A stretch of DNA of 64,000 nt, from assembly GCF_003123685.1 (NCBI RefSeq), contig NZ_QCYJ01000021.1:496001-560000 (forward strand). The letters run 5' to 3'. Below are positions 11,571 to 20,462 of the stretch, piece after piece (position 1 is the first letter of the stretch; each line of letters begins with the position of its first letter). The DNA comes from Nocardia aurea (lineage in GTDB: Bacteria > Actinomycetota > Actinomycetes > Mycobacteriales > Mycobacteriaceae). The translations under genes were made by a program, and so were the position numbers. Under the pieces are notes generated by a model. It was not told the origin of the DNA. It saw nothing but the letters and a program-made list of their open reading frames with translations, and did not search any database.

Positions 11571-14500
11571 GTGGCATCGATAGCGCGACAGATCACGGCC
11601 CGAGTCCCCGGGGAACCGGACGTGACGCGGGAACTGTTCGACGATTTCGCCCGGCACAATCGTCCCGGGCTGGCGCGGTTGCTTCGCGCGTGTCACCTGG
11701 ACGTGGTGTACGCGGGCGCGGAGGGCGATCACCTGATCGGGGTCGACGGCACCCGCGTCCTCGACCTGGTCGGAGGCTTCGGAGCTGCGCTTTTCGGCCA
11801 TAATCACCCGGCGCTGGTGCGTGTGGCGACGGCCCGGTTGAACCAACAGCACCCCTTCGTGTCCCAGGGCAGCATTCGGCCGGGGGCCGCGCGTCTGGCC
11901 AGAAGACTCTCCGAACTGGTGGGGTCGACGACCGGTCGGGACTACGTGGTGACCCTCGGATCGACCGGTGCCGACGCGGTCGAGGCCGCGGTGCGACATG
12001 CCGCGGTGGCACACGCGCGACGTCTCGCCGACCTCAGGACCGAACTGCGGCGGGCGCTGCGCCGGGTACGTCGCGACGGCCTGGACACGGTGCGTCCGTT
12101 CACGGCGACTGGGACGGTGCCCGCGCTCGGCGATGTCGCGAACCTGTCGACCGCGGAAATCCTCGAGGATTCGCTGCGTGTCATCGATGCGGTCGAGGCC
12201 AGGGGACCGGTGTACCTTTCGCTGGCCAACGCGTTCCACGGGAAGTCCGCGGGCGCCTTCGCGTTGACCGAACAGGCCGACACACCTGCGGATCTCATCG
12301 TTCCCGGCCCGGAACGACACCGGCTCGCGGACTGGTCGCCCGACGCTGTCGGGCGCGCGTTCGCCGCGGAACTGCGCACCGTGTATCGAATCACGGTGGA
12401 CGGCGCGGGCAGGCCCTCGATGTCTCAGACATCGGTCTCGCCGATCGCCGCGGTCTTCGCCGAGCCGATCCAGGGCGAGGGCGGCGTGCGCGAAGTTCCC
12501 GTCGAAACCTTGGCCGCGTTGCGCGCGCTGGCCGACCGGCATTCGGCGGCGCTGGTCTTCGACGAGATCCAGTGCGGTATGGGACGGACGGGAACTTTTC
12601 TCGCCTCGGCGCCCTCGGGGGTCACGGCGGATTACTACCTGCTGTCGAAATCGCTCGGCGGTGGCTTGATGAAGATCTCGGCCCTGCTGGTCGACCGGGC
12701 CGCGTCGGTCTCCGATTTCGGTCGCTATCACACGTCCACGTTCGCCGACGACGAACTGTCCTGCGCGGTCGCCGAAGCCGCGCTCGACCTGTTGCACGAC
12801 AACCAGATCCGCATCTCCGATGCCGGTGCGCGGCTGCGTGCGCGGCTCGACGCGATCGCGAGCCGGTGGCCGCGTGTCATCGCGGGCGTGCGTGGACGCG
12901 GCCTGCTCCAGGGCATCGAAATCCTGCCGCCGACACCGGAATCGGCACTGCTGCGCGAGATCTGCGACCCCGACATGTTCGGCTACGTGGTGGCGGGCTA
13001 TCTGCTGCACACCCATCGGATCCGCATGCTGCCGACGCTGTCCGCGCCGACCACCCTGCGTATCCAGCCTTCGGCCTTCCTGTCCGAAGCGGATATGGTC
13101 CGGGTCGAGAACGCGCTCGACGAACTCGCCGCCCTGCTGCACCGTGGCGATCTGGCCACTCTGCTCGCGCATCTCGCGGTGCCCGCCGAGACGAGTTGGC
13201 CGGTGCCGGAGGAGAAATCGCCGTCGCCACGGCGGCTGCCGGAGGTCGCCAGAGCGTGGGACGCGCCGAACCGGGTCGTCTTCCTGGCCAATCTGCCCGA
13301 AGCGGCGGACCTGCGCAGATTCGCGCCCGAACTCGCCGAATGGTCCGACGAGCAGTTCGCGGCGCTGTTCGAGCGATTGCGCGGCGTGGCCGAACCGTTC
13401 GAACTCACCAGGCAACTGGTCACCTCGCCGACCGGCGCTACCGTCGAGGTCTGCCTGATCGCGGTTCCGATCTCGGCCGAGCAGATCATCGAATGCCAAC
13501 GGGCCGGGCACCGGGCCTGGCTGCGCGATCTGGTGCTGGAAGGCGTCGAACAGGCGATCACCCTCGGCGCGTCGGTCATCGGACTCGGCGGCTACACCTC
13601 GATCGTCACCAACGCCTCCCGCGATGTGGTCGAGGACGCCGTCACGGTGACGTCGGGAAACTCGCTCACCGCCGCGTGCGCCTTCGAGGTGGTGCGCAGT
13701 GAGCTGGAACGACTGGCGCCGGGGCAGCGCCGCGTCGGAATACTCGGCGCGCTCGGCAATATCGGCGCGGTGATGGCGGAATTGATCGCGCCGCTCGCCG
13801 ATTCGGTGGTCCTGGTCGGCAGGCCGGGATCGGCCAGGCGGTTGCGCAAGGTCGCCGCCGACCTCGCGGGCGTGACCGGCCCCGGTGTGCTGGAGATCAG
13901 CGAGGACCTCACCGTGCTGCGCGAATGCCATATCGTGCTGACCGCGACGAATTCCGCTGTGCCACCGCTGACTCCGGATCTGCTCGCCACCGATCACTCG
14001 GTGCTGGTCTACGATCTGGCCGTCCCGGGTGACGTGCATCCGGACGTCGCCGATCTGCCCGGCGTCACGCTGGTCTCCGGCGGCCGCATGGCGCTTCCGC
14101 TCGGCCAGACCCCTCCCTTTCCCGAAACCGGTCTGCCCGCCGGTGTCGTCTACGCGTGCATGGCCGAAACCCTGCTTCTCGGTTTCGAGCCGGGGACGGT
14201 CAGTCCCTCCTACGGCGGACTGACCGTCGCGGGTGTCAGGGCGGCCCGCGAGTTGGCGGCACGCCACGAGGTACGCCCGGTTCTGCTTCCGACAGGAGCC
14301 CCCATCGTGTCCGACAGTCCGATACTCGCGCCGATGTTTCTCGGCGCGCCCGATTTCGTCCCCGAACGAGCCGGCGGCAAGGCCGCTACCCTGCACGAAC
14401 TCGTCGCGGCGGGTTTCGAGGTGCCGCCGGGGTTCGTCCTGCCCGCCGATCTGGACCTCGACGAGGTCACCGACGACGACCTCACCCGCTGGGTGCAGGC

Positions 14501-17500
14501 GGTCGGCGGTTTCCCGGTCGCCGCGCGCTCGAGCGGGGTGCTGGAAGATCTCGACGACGCCAGTTTCGCCGGACAATACGAGTCGTACCTGGACATCGCC
14601 GACGTGACCGCGCTGCGCGGCCACATCACCGAGTGCCGGGATTCGGTGCACAACGACCGTGTCCGGACCTATCTGGCCAAACACGGCTACACCGAGGCGA
14701 CGGCGTCGGTGGCCGTGCTCGTGCAGCGCATGGTCGATGCCCGTTACGCCGGTGTGGGTTTCAGCATCGACGCGCTCAGCGGCAACGAGGACCAGGCGAT
14801 CGTGGAATCCTGTGCCGGACTGGGGGAGCGACTGGTCTCGGGCCACGTGACGCCGACGCGGTACACGCTGCGGCTGGTCGACGGCAGTGTCGTCGATCGG
14901 GACGCGGGCGGTGAGGATATCGACCTCGAGCCGACGGCGACGACCGGATTGGCCGCCCTGATGCTGGCGGTGCAGGCCTTCCGGCACCGGCCCCAGGACA
15001 TCGAATGGGCCATCGACGGCGCGGGCAAGTTGTGGTTGCTCCAGTCCCGTGCCATCACCGCCATCGGTTGGCGCACCGATATCGATCAGTTCTCCGACGC
15101 CGATCTGCGCGACGGCGGCGTCTCGGCCCGCGTCTGCACCCCGCTGATGTTCTCCCTGTACGACAACGCCTTCCAGTATTCGATGCAGGCGTTCTTCCAG
15201 CGGCTCAAACTGGCCGATCCCGGAGTCGAACCGGACTGGATGGCCATGTACTACGGCCGCGCCTACTGGAATGTCAGTGCGGTCAAGCAGTGCTTCTTCA
15301 AGATTCCCGGTTTCGACGAACAGCATTTCGACGACGACCTCGGCGTGCTGAACGAATACGGCGCCGACGGTCCGCACCGCACGCCGACCAACGCCAAGAC
15401 CATCGCCAGGGCGCTGCCCGCGGCGGTCGCGGTGCAGCAGAGCTACCGCGATCAGCTCGCGGCGGTCGACGCGTTCGCGGCGGAATGGCCCGCGAAATAC
15501 GCGGGATGGCGGACCCGGGTGCGCGATCTGGCACAGACCGACGAGGCGACTTTCGCCACCGACCTCGCCGACTGCCTGCTGACCTTCCACGCCGTCACCG
15601 AACGCACCTACTTCACCACCATCTACAACAACTCCAGTGTGCAAACCGATTTCAAGCAGGCGCTGGACAAGGTCGACGCCGCGACCGGCGGTACGACATC
15701 GGCCATCGACCTGATGGGCGGACTGGCCGATATCAGCCACATGCAGTTGCAGCGGGCGATCGTCGTCCTGCACGGTGTGGCCCGTGACCACGGCCTCGAC
15801 AGCGCCGAATGGGATGCTGCGCTGGCGGAATTCCTCGCCGAACAGGGCTTCCACGCCGACGCCGAACTGGATCTGACCTGCCCGCGCTGGTCGGAATCGC
15901 CCGAGCGAGTGCGCTCGATGATCTCGATCATGCTCGATCACGGCACCCCGCCCGCGGATCCCGATGTGTCGCTGGTGGATCAGCGCAAACGCTACGAGGA
16001 CGAATTCGCGGCGGTCCGGGCCAGGGTGCGGGCCAAGCCGCTGGTGCGGATGAAATTCGCCAAGGGCCTGGACAAGAACGTCGACCGGATGCGGCGGTAT
16101 CTGGTCGCGCGGGAACGGATGCGCGAATTCTCCTCGCAGTGCTACGCGATCGTGCGCGCCTATGTCGTCGAGGCCGGTGTCCGCCTCGCCGCGGCGGGCA
16201 CGCTCGACAGCGCCGACGACGTATTCCAGCTGACCATCCACGAACTGAGCGATCTGGTCTCGGGTCGGGTCGAAGTGGCCGAACTGGCCGACGCCATCGC
16301 CTATCGCGGCGCGATGTACGCCGGCTACCGCGATCTCGTCCCGCCGCACGAACTCGGCGGTGGCGTGACGGTCGGTGCGGTCCGTGACATCGGCGACGGC
16401 GATCTGACCGGACTCGGGTGCAGCCCGGGCGTCGCCGAGGGCACCGCGCGGGTGATCACCTCGCTGGCCGATATCGAACAATTGCGCGAGGGCGATATCC
16501 TCGTCACCCGCTTCACCGATCCCGGATGGACACCCGCCCTGGGCCTGGTGGCCGCCGTGGTGACCGAGGTCGGCGGCATGCTGTCCCACGCCGCGGTGAT
16601 CGGCCGCGAGTACGGCATCCCCGCCGTGCTGAACGTCGCGGGCGCGACGACGGCGATCCGCTCCGGACAACGCGTCCGCGTCGACGGCCGCGCCGGTGTG
16701 ATCTCGGTACTGGAAACCACGGATCCTCCGGAATCCCCGGAAGACGTTGTCCCACAGCAGAGCAGGATCGAATCGCGATCCGCACCGACCCGGGCTCCGG
16801 ACGGGCCACCGGAGGAGACGACAGGCACCGGTCTCACCGCGCCGACCTCCGACACTGTGGAAGAACTTGCGGCGGAACGTGTTCCCGCCATGGCGGGTAG
16901 CGCCGCCGCCGCGTCGACCGTTACCGCGCGGACCACGACGCGACCGGTGACGGCACTACCCGAACCCGCCCCCGCGTCCTCGGGAGACGCCGTCCGACCG
17001 GCACCGAGAAGGGATGAGAAACTGACCGCACGCAAGCGCCTGATCTGCATCGCGGGGGCCGACGGCTCCGGCAAGACCACGCAGGTCGCCAGGATCGCCG
17101 CGGAATTCGAGGCACAGGGCCAGAGTGTCGCCGCGGTGACCATCTGGGACGCTTTCCTCGATCCGAAGGTCTCCTCGAAACTGCCGTGGCGCAACCCCTC
17201 GGAGATCTACGGCTACCTCAAGATCCTGTCGCCGCTGAGCCGGGCGCACTTCCTTTTCCACGCGATGCAGCTGTCCTTCGACCTCGCCTCGGCGCGCGGC
17301 GTCGACATCATGCTCGCCAACGCCTACTGGTACAAGTACTACGCCACCGAGGTCGCCCACGGCGGCGATCCGACGGTGCTGCGTCAGCTCACCGCGGGAT
17401 TCCCGGAACCGGATCGCACCTTCTATCTGACCCTCAGTCCGCAGGACGCGTTGGGCCGCAAGCAATTGCGCAGCGACTACGAGAGCGGCTACGGCGACGA

Positions 17501-17648
17501 GAAGGCGTTCCTGGACTTCCAGCAGCAGAGCCACGAGGCGCTGGAGGCGCTGTCCTCGGAACTGGGCTGGGTGCGGCTGGACGGCACCGACGCGCCCGCC
17601 GCCATCACCAAGGACATCCTCGCGCAGTTGCGGGAGGACGACCGATGA
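11571..17648 (+). CDS. Four-enzyme fusion: class III aminotransferase / acyl-ACP-reductase-like / PEP-synthase-like / P-loop kinase
   Basis: A 2025-residue protein from a GTG. Residues about 25-540 are a PLP class III aminotransferase, with the VFDEIQCGMGRTG stretch and PLP lysine K360 in LLSKSLGGG. Residues about 555-910 resemble cyanobacterial acyl-ACP reductase: GLGGYTSI, SGNSLTA, the GALGNIG nucleotide loop, and C863 in YACMAETLLLGFE at the place of the catalytic Cys. Residues about 911-1716 resemble PEP synthase/rifampin phosphotransferase: ARSSGVLEDLDDASFAG in the ATP-binding part and phospho-carrier H1673 in GGMLSHAAVIGREYGIP. After a Pro/Thr/Ala-rich linker (about 1720-1820), residues 1822-2025 are a dTMP-kinase-like P-loop domain (GADGSGKTT, K1835). 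Plausible steps are reduction of acyl-ACP to aldehyde, transamination to an amine, and phosphoryl transfer. Each domain keeps its key residues. The next gene overlaps its stop by 4 nt. Confidence 0.9.
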   Translation: MASIARQITARVPGEPDVTRELFDDFARHNRPGLARLLRACHLDVVYAGAEGDHLIGVDGTRVLDLVGGFGAALFGHNHPALVRVATARLNQQHPFVSQGSIRPGAARLARRLSELVGSTTGRDYVVTLGSTGADAVEAAVRHAAVAHARRLADLRTELRRALRRVRRDGLDTVRPFTATGTVPALGDVANLSTAEILEDSLRVIDAVEARGPVYLSLANAFHGKSAGAFALTEQADTPADLIVPGPERHRLADWSPDAVGRAFAAELRTVYRITVDGAGRPSMSQTSVSPIAAVFAEPIQGEGGVREVPVETLAALRALADRHSAALVFDEIQCGMGRTGTFLASAPSGVTADYYLLSKSLGGGLMKISALLVDRAASVSDFGRYHTSTFADDELSCAVAEAALDLLHDNQIRISDAGARLRARLDAIASRWPRVIAGVRGRGLLQGIEILPPTPESALLREICDPDMFGYVVAGYLLHTHRIRMLPTLSAPTTLRIQPSAFLSEADMVRVENALDELAALLHRGDLATLLAHLAVPAETSWPVPEEKSPSPRRLPEVARAWDAPNRVVFLANLPEAADLRRFAPELAEWSDEQFAALFERLRGVAEPFELTRQLVTSPTGATVEVCLIAVPISAEQIIECQRAGHRAWLRDLVLEGVEQAITLGASVIGLGGYTSIVTNASRDVVEDAVTVTSGNSLTAACAFEVVRSELERLAPGQRRVGILGALGNIGAVMAELIAPLADSVVLVGRPGSARRLRKVAADLAGVTGPGVLEISEDLTVLRECHIVLTATNSAVPPLTPDLLATDHSVLVYDLAVPGDVHPDVADLPGVTLVSGGRMALPLGQTPPFPETGLPAGVVYACMAETLLLGFEPGTVSPSYGGLTVAGVRAARELAARHEVRPVLLPTGAPIVSDSPILAPMFLGAPDFVPERAGGKAATLHELVAAGFEVPPGFVLPADLDLDEVTDDDLTRWVQAVGGFPVAARSSGVLEDLDDASFAGQYESYLDIADVTALRGHITECRDSVHNDRVRTYLAKHGYTEATASVAVLVQRMVDARYAGVGFSIDALSGNEDQAIVESCAGLGERLVSGHVTPTRYTLRLVDGSVVDRDAGGEDIDLEPTATTGLAALMLAVQAFRHRPQDIEWAIDGAGKLWLLQSRAITAIGWRTDIDQFSDADLRDGGVSARVCTPLMFSLYDNAFQYSMQAFFQRLKLADPGVEPDWMAMYYGRAYWNVSAVKQCFFKIPGFDEQHFDDDLGVLNEYGADGPHRTPTNAKTIARALPAAVAVQQSYRDQLAAVDAFAAEWPAKYAGWRTRVRDLAQTDEATFATDLADCLLTFHAVTERTYFTTIYNNSSVQTDFKQALDKVDAATGGTTSAIDLMGGLADISHMQLQRAIVVLHGVARDHGLDSAEWDAALAEFLAEQGFHADAELDLTCPRWSESPERVRSMISIMLDHGTPPADPDVSLVDQRKRYEDEFAAVRARVRAKPLVRMKFAKGLDKNVDRMRRYLVARERMREFSSQCYAIVRAYVVEAGVRLAAAGTLDSADDVFQLTIHELSDLVSGRVEVAELADAIAYRGAMYAGYRDLVPPHELGGGVTVGAVRDIGDGDLTGLGCSPGVAEGTARVITSLADIEQLREGDILVTRFTDPGWTPALGLVAAVVTEVGGMLSHAAVIGREYGIPAVLNVAGATTAIRSGQRVRVDGRAGVISVLETTDPPESPEDVVPQQSRIESRSAPTRAPDGPPEETTGTGLTAPTSDTVEELAAERVPAMAGSAAAASTVTARTTTRPVTALPEPAPASSGDAVRPAPRRDEKLTARKRLICIAGADGSGKTTQVARIAAEFEAQGQSVAAVTIWDAFLDPKVSSKLPWRNPSEIYGYLKILSPLSRAHFLFHAMQLSFDLASARGVDIMLANAYWYKYYATEVAHGGDPTVLRQLTAGFPEPDRTFYLTLSPQDALGRKQLRSDYESGYGDEKAFLDFQQQSHEALEALSSELGWVRLDGTDAPAAITKDILAQLREDDR

Positions 17649-18490
17649 CCCGCCGCGTCGCCATCGTCGGTATCGACGGCGCGGGCAAGTCCTCGGTCAT
17701 GGCCCGGTTGCGTGAACTCGCACCGACCGGGGATCCCGATGCCTTCGCCGCCATGACCTGCCCGGATTTCCACAACACCCGTGATGTCCCGCTCACCGAG
17801 TTGTCCACGCAGCTCAAGGCCTTCAGCGTCGGATGCGACGAGATCTCCAGCCTGGAGATGAAGGCGACGGCCATGTATTTGCAGATGACGCTGTTCGGTC
17901 CGGTGGAGCGGCATTTCCTCGATACCTGGTCTCCGGATGTGCTGGTGTTCGAACGTCATCCGCTGATCGAACTCCAGGTCTACGGACCGCTGTACGTGGC
18001 GCTGGCCGGGCCGGATTGGAACGGTCACGACCGCGAACACGAGATCGCGGCGGTGCTGGAGCGGCATCGACCAGGAACATTCGACGACATTCTGGCCTGG
18101 CAGCACAGCCAGGCGGCGCGATTGGGCAGCGCGCGCGACATCTGGTCGCTGCTGTCGGAGATCGCCGATCTGGTCGGACGCGATATCACGGCGTCGGTCG
18201 CCGGATTCGCGGCCCGGTTCCGCACGACCCTGCCCGATGCCGTGCTCTGGCTCGATGTTCCGCCCGAGCAGGCCGCGGTCCGATGCGCGCGGCGATCCGG
18301 CGAGGGCATGGAGGAGGCGCACGAGACGGCGGAGCGTCTGGCGATGCTGCGCGAGGGATACCTGCGGGTTCGCGACACCCTGGCCTCGGCATTCCCCGAG
18401 ATCGGATTCCATCGCATCGACACCGCAGACGGCGTCGATCTGGACGAGTCGGTTCGCGCCTGCGTGAGGGAAGGAAAACTCTTCGGATGA
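17645..18490 (+). CDS. P-loop nucleoside/nucleotide-kinase-like protein
   Basis: A 281-residue P-loop protein that starts with the Walker A sequence VGIDGAGKSS. A DxxxxFER segment (DVLVFERHPL) and a lid-like Arg-rich stretch (AAVRCARRSGEGMEE) follow. It looks like a distant thymidylate-kinase relative and is probably a paralogue of the kinase domain fused to the preceding protein. The ATG overlaps that gene's stop (ATGA). The real substrate is unlikely to be dTMP, given the carrier-protein and lipid-enzyme context. Phosphorylation of a pathway intermediate is an inference. Confidence 0.75.
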   Translation: MTRRVAIVGIDGAGKSSVMARLRELAPTGDPDAFAAMTCPDFHNTRDVPLTELSTQLKAFSVGCDEISSLEMKATAMYLQMTLFGPVERHFLDTWSPDVLVFERHPLIELQVYGPLYVALAGPDWNGHDREHEIAAVLERHRPGTFDDILAWQHSQAARLGSARDIWSLLSEIADLVGRDITASVAGFAARFRTTLPDAVLWLDVPPEQAAVRCARRSGEGMEEAHETAERLAMLREGYLRVRDTLASAFPEIGFHRIDTADGVDLDESVRACVREGKLFG

Positions 18491-18738
18491 GTGCACAAAC
18501 CCGTTCCACCGCCGAGATCGAGTCACGGGTCCGTGCCATCGTCGGCGAGGTGCTGTGGGTCGCCGCGGACGACATCCGCGCCGCCGCGCCGCTCATCGAT
18601 TACGGCCTCGACTCACCGACCGCTATCGAGTTGACCATCCAGCTGGAGCAGGCGTTCGGCATCGAGATCCCCGAGGACGCCGCGTCGCGATTGAACACCG
18701 TCGACGACATCGTCGCCTACGTCCGGGACGACTCGTGA
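18487..18738 (+). CDS. Acyl carrier protein 2
   Basis: An 83-residue carrier protein with the attachment motif GLDSPTAIE. It overlaps the preceding kinase stop (ATGA), and the following fatty acyl-AMP ligase overlaps its own stop (GTGA). FAALs load acyl chains onto a dedicated carrier, and the adjacent position makes this ACP the likely partner. It has the same length as ACP 1 and shares the IDYGLDS/LDYGLDS surroundings, so the pair probably arose by duplication. Confidence 0.9.
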   Translation: MSAQTRSTAEIESRVRAIVGEVLWVAADDIRAAAPLIDYGLDSPTAIELTIQLEQAFGIEIPEDAASRLNTVDDIVAYVRDDS

Positions 18739-20462
18739 GCGCCCTGCGGCCCCGGCATCCGAGCATCGTGCACGCGCTGTTCGCGAACGCCGAACGGGGA
18801 GCACAGGCGCCGTCGACGATCTTCGCCCCCGAACGCGTCGGTGACAGCGCGGCCGACGATATCCGTTGGCGCCACGACGCGCTCGCGGCGGCGGCCTGCC
18901 GGTCGGCCGCGGCACTGGCGAGCGCCGGGGTGCGGCCGGGTGACCGGGTGATGCTGTGTCTGCCCACCTCACCGGAATTCGTGACCGCGTTCTTCGGTGC
19001 GCTGGTACTCGGCGCGGTGCCGACCGCGGTCGCCACGCCGGGCGGATTCGGTTCGTCGGACCTGTTCTACGACAAATTCCGCAGATTGGCGGCCTACCTG
19101 GAACCGAAGGCGGTGATCGCCTCGGCGGGTGTGCTCGAAGCGGCCGAACTCGGCGCCGACGTCACGGCGCTCGACAGCGCGTCGCTGCACGGATCGGCCG
19201 TCTCGCCGACGTCGCCCGCCGTCGCGCCCCGGTTTCCCGAACCCGGCGATATCGCCTTCATCCAGTCGACCTCCGGTTCCACCGGAACCCCGAAGGGCGT
19301 GCAGATCACCCACGCCAATCTGGCCGCCAACTGCGAGCAGATCGCGCTGGCCGCGTCGATGGATATCGGCGACACCTGGGTCGGCTGGCTGCCCCTGCAC
19401 CACGACATGGGGCTGATCGGAGGATTCCTCACCCCCGTCTTCACCGCCAACGACGCGGTGGTGATGCCGCCGAGCCGATTCCTGCGCAAACCGGGCGACT
19501 GGCTGCGCGCGGTCGGCCGGTATCGCGGGACATTCACCGCCGCACCGAATTTCGCCTACGGATACGCCGCGGCCAGGGTCACCGACGAGGAGATGGCCGG
19601 GGTCGACCTGTCGAGCTGGCGCTTCCTGTTCTGCGGCGCCGAGCCGATCCACGCCCCCACGGTGCAGCGTTTCGTCGATCGTTTCACGGCGTGGGGACTG
19701 CCGGAGGACGCGCTCGTGCCCTGCTACGGCATGGCGGAAGCGTCACTGGCCGTGACGGTTTCCCGTCCGCACGCACCGGTCGCCTTCGACTCGATCTCGC
19801 GGCGCGCGCTCACCGCGGACGGGCTGGTCGCCGATGTCGACGTCGATGATCCGGACGCGATGCAGATCGTCGATTGCGGCGAGCCGGTGCTCGGCACCGA
19901 GGTGCGGATCGTCGACGGCGACAACCTGCCGGTCACCGAGGATGTGGTCGGACGCATCCAGTTCCGCGGTCCGTCGACCACGGTGGGCTACTTCCGGCTG
20001 CCGGAGGCGACCGCGTCGTCGCACGCCGAGGACTGGTGGGACACCGGCGATATCGGATATCTGCGCGCGGGCCGGTTGCGGGTCACCGGTAGGCAGAAGG
20101 ATCTGATCATCATCAGAGGCGCGAACTACCTGCCCACCGATTTCGAGATCGCCGCCGAGGCGGTGCCCGGTGTGCGGCCCGGCGGAGCCGCAGCGGTCGG
20201 CTACGCCGATGCCGACGGATTGTCGGAGGACCTGTACCTGATCGTGGAATCGGCCGTCGACCCGGCCGAATACGACGAGTTGCGGCGCGCGGTCCGGGTC
20301 GCGGTCAGCAAGCGCACCGGGATACTCGCCGCCGACGTGCTGGTGGTGCCGCCGCGAAGTATTCCCAAGACGACCAGCGGCAAGGTACAGCGGGCCCGGG
20401 CCCGCGCGCTGTTCGTCGAACGCGCCGTGCCGGAACCGGTCGGAGCCGGGGGAGCCGGATGA
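18735..20462 (+). CDS. Fatty acyl-AMP ligase (FAAL)
   Basis: A 575-residue ANL-superfamily enzyme from a GTG that overlaps the ACP stop. It has the P-loop TSGSTGTPKGVQITH, the FAAL-typical GWLPLHHDMGLIGG, a CYGMAE aromatic/acidic motif, DTGDIGYL, and a C-terminal lysine region (KTTSGKVQRAR). FAALs activate a fatty acid as acyl-AMP and pass it to an ACP rather than to CoA. Together with ACP 2 it should provide the priming acyl chain of the pathway. Chain length cannot be read from the sequence. Confidence 0.92.
   Translation: MSALRPRHPSIVHALFANAERGAQAPSTIFAPERVGDSAADDIRWRHDALAAAACRSAAALASAGVRPGDRVMLCLPTSPEFVTAFFGALVLGAVPTAVATPGGFGSSDLFYDKFRRLAAYLEPKAVIASAGVLEAAELGADVTALDSASLHGSAVSPTSPAVAPRFPEPGDIAFIQSTSGSTGTPKGVQITHANLAANCEQIALAASMDIGDTWVGWLPLHHDMGLIGGFLTPVFTANDAVVMPPSRFLRKPGDWLRAVGRYRGTFTAAPNFAYGYAAARVTDEEMAGVDLSSWRFLFCGAEPIHAPTVQRFVDRFTAWGLPEDALVPCYGMAEASLAVTVSRPHAPVAFDSISRRALTADGLVADVDVDDPDAMQIVDCGEPVLGTEVRIVDGDNLPVTEDVVGRIQFRGPSTTVGYFRLPEATASSHAEDWWDTGDIGYLRAGRLRVTGRQKDLIIIRGANYLPTDFEIAAEAVPGVRPGGAAAVGYADADGLSEDLYLIVESAVDPAEYDELRRAVRVAVSKRTGILAADVLVVPPRSIPKTTSGKVQRARARALFVERAVPEPVGAGGAG

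Noticed and set aside
10813-11577. 254-codon minus-strand frame in the leader region
   Set aside because: Mixed composition, no motif, and it runs antisense through the ACP gene.
11403-16670. 1755-codon open frame on the minus strand opposite the fusion gene
   Set aside because: Same kind of high-GC antisense shadow; the plus-strand frame has four domains with key residues.
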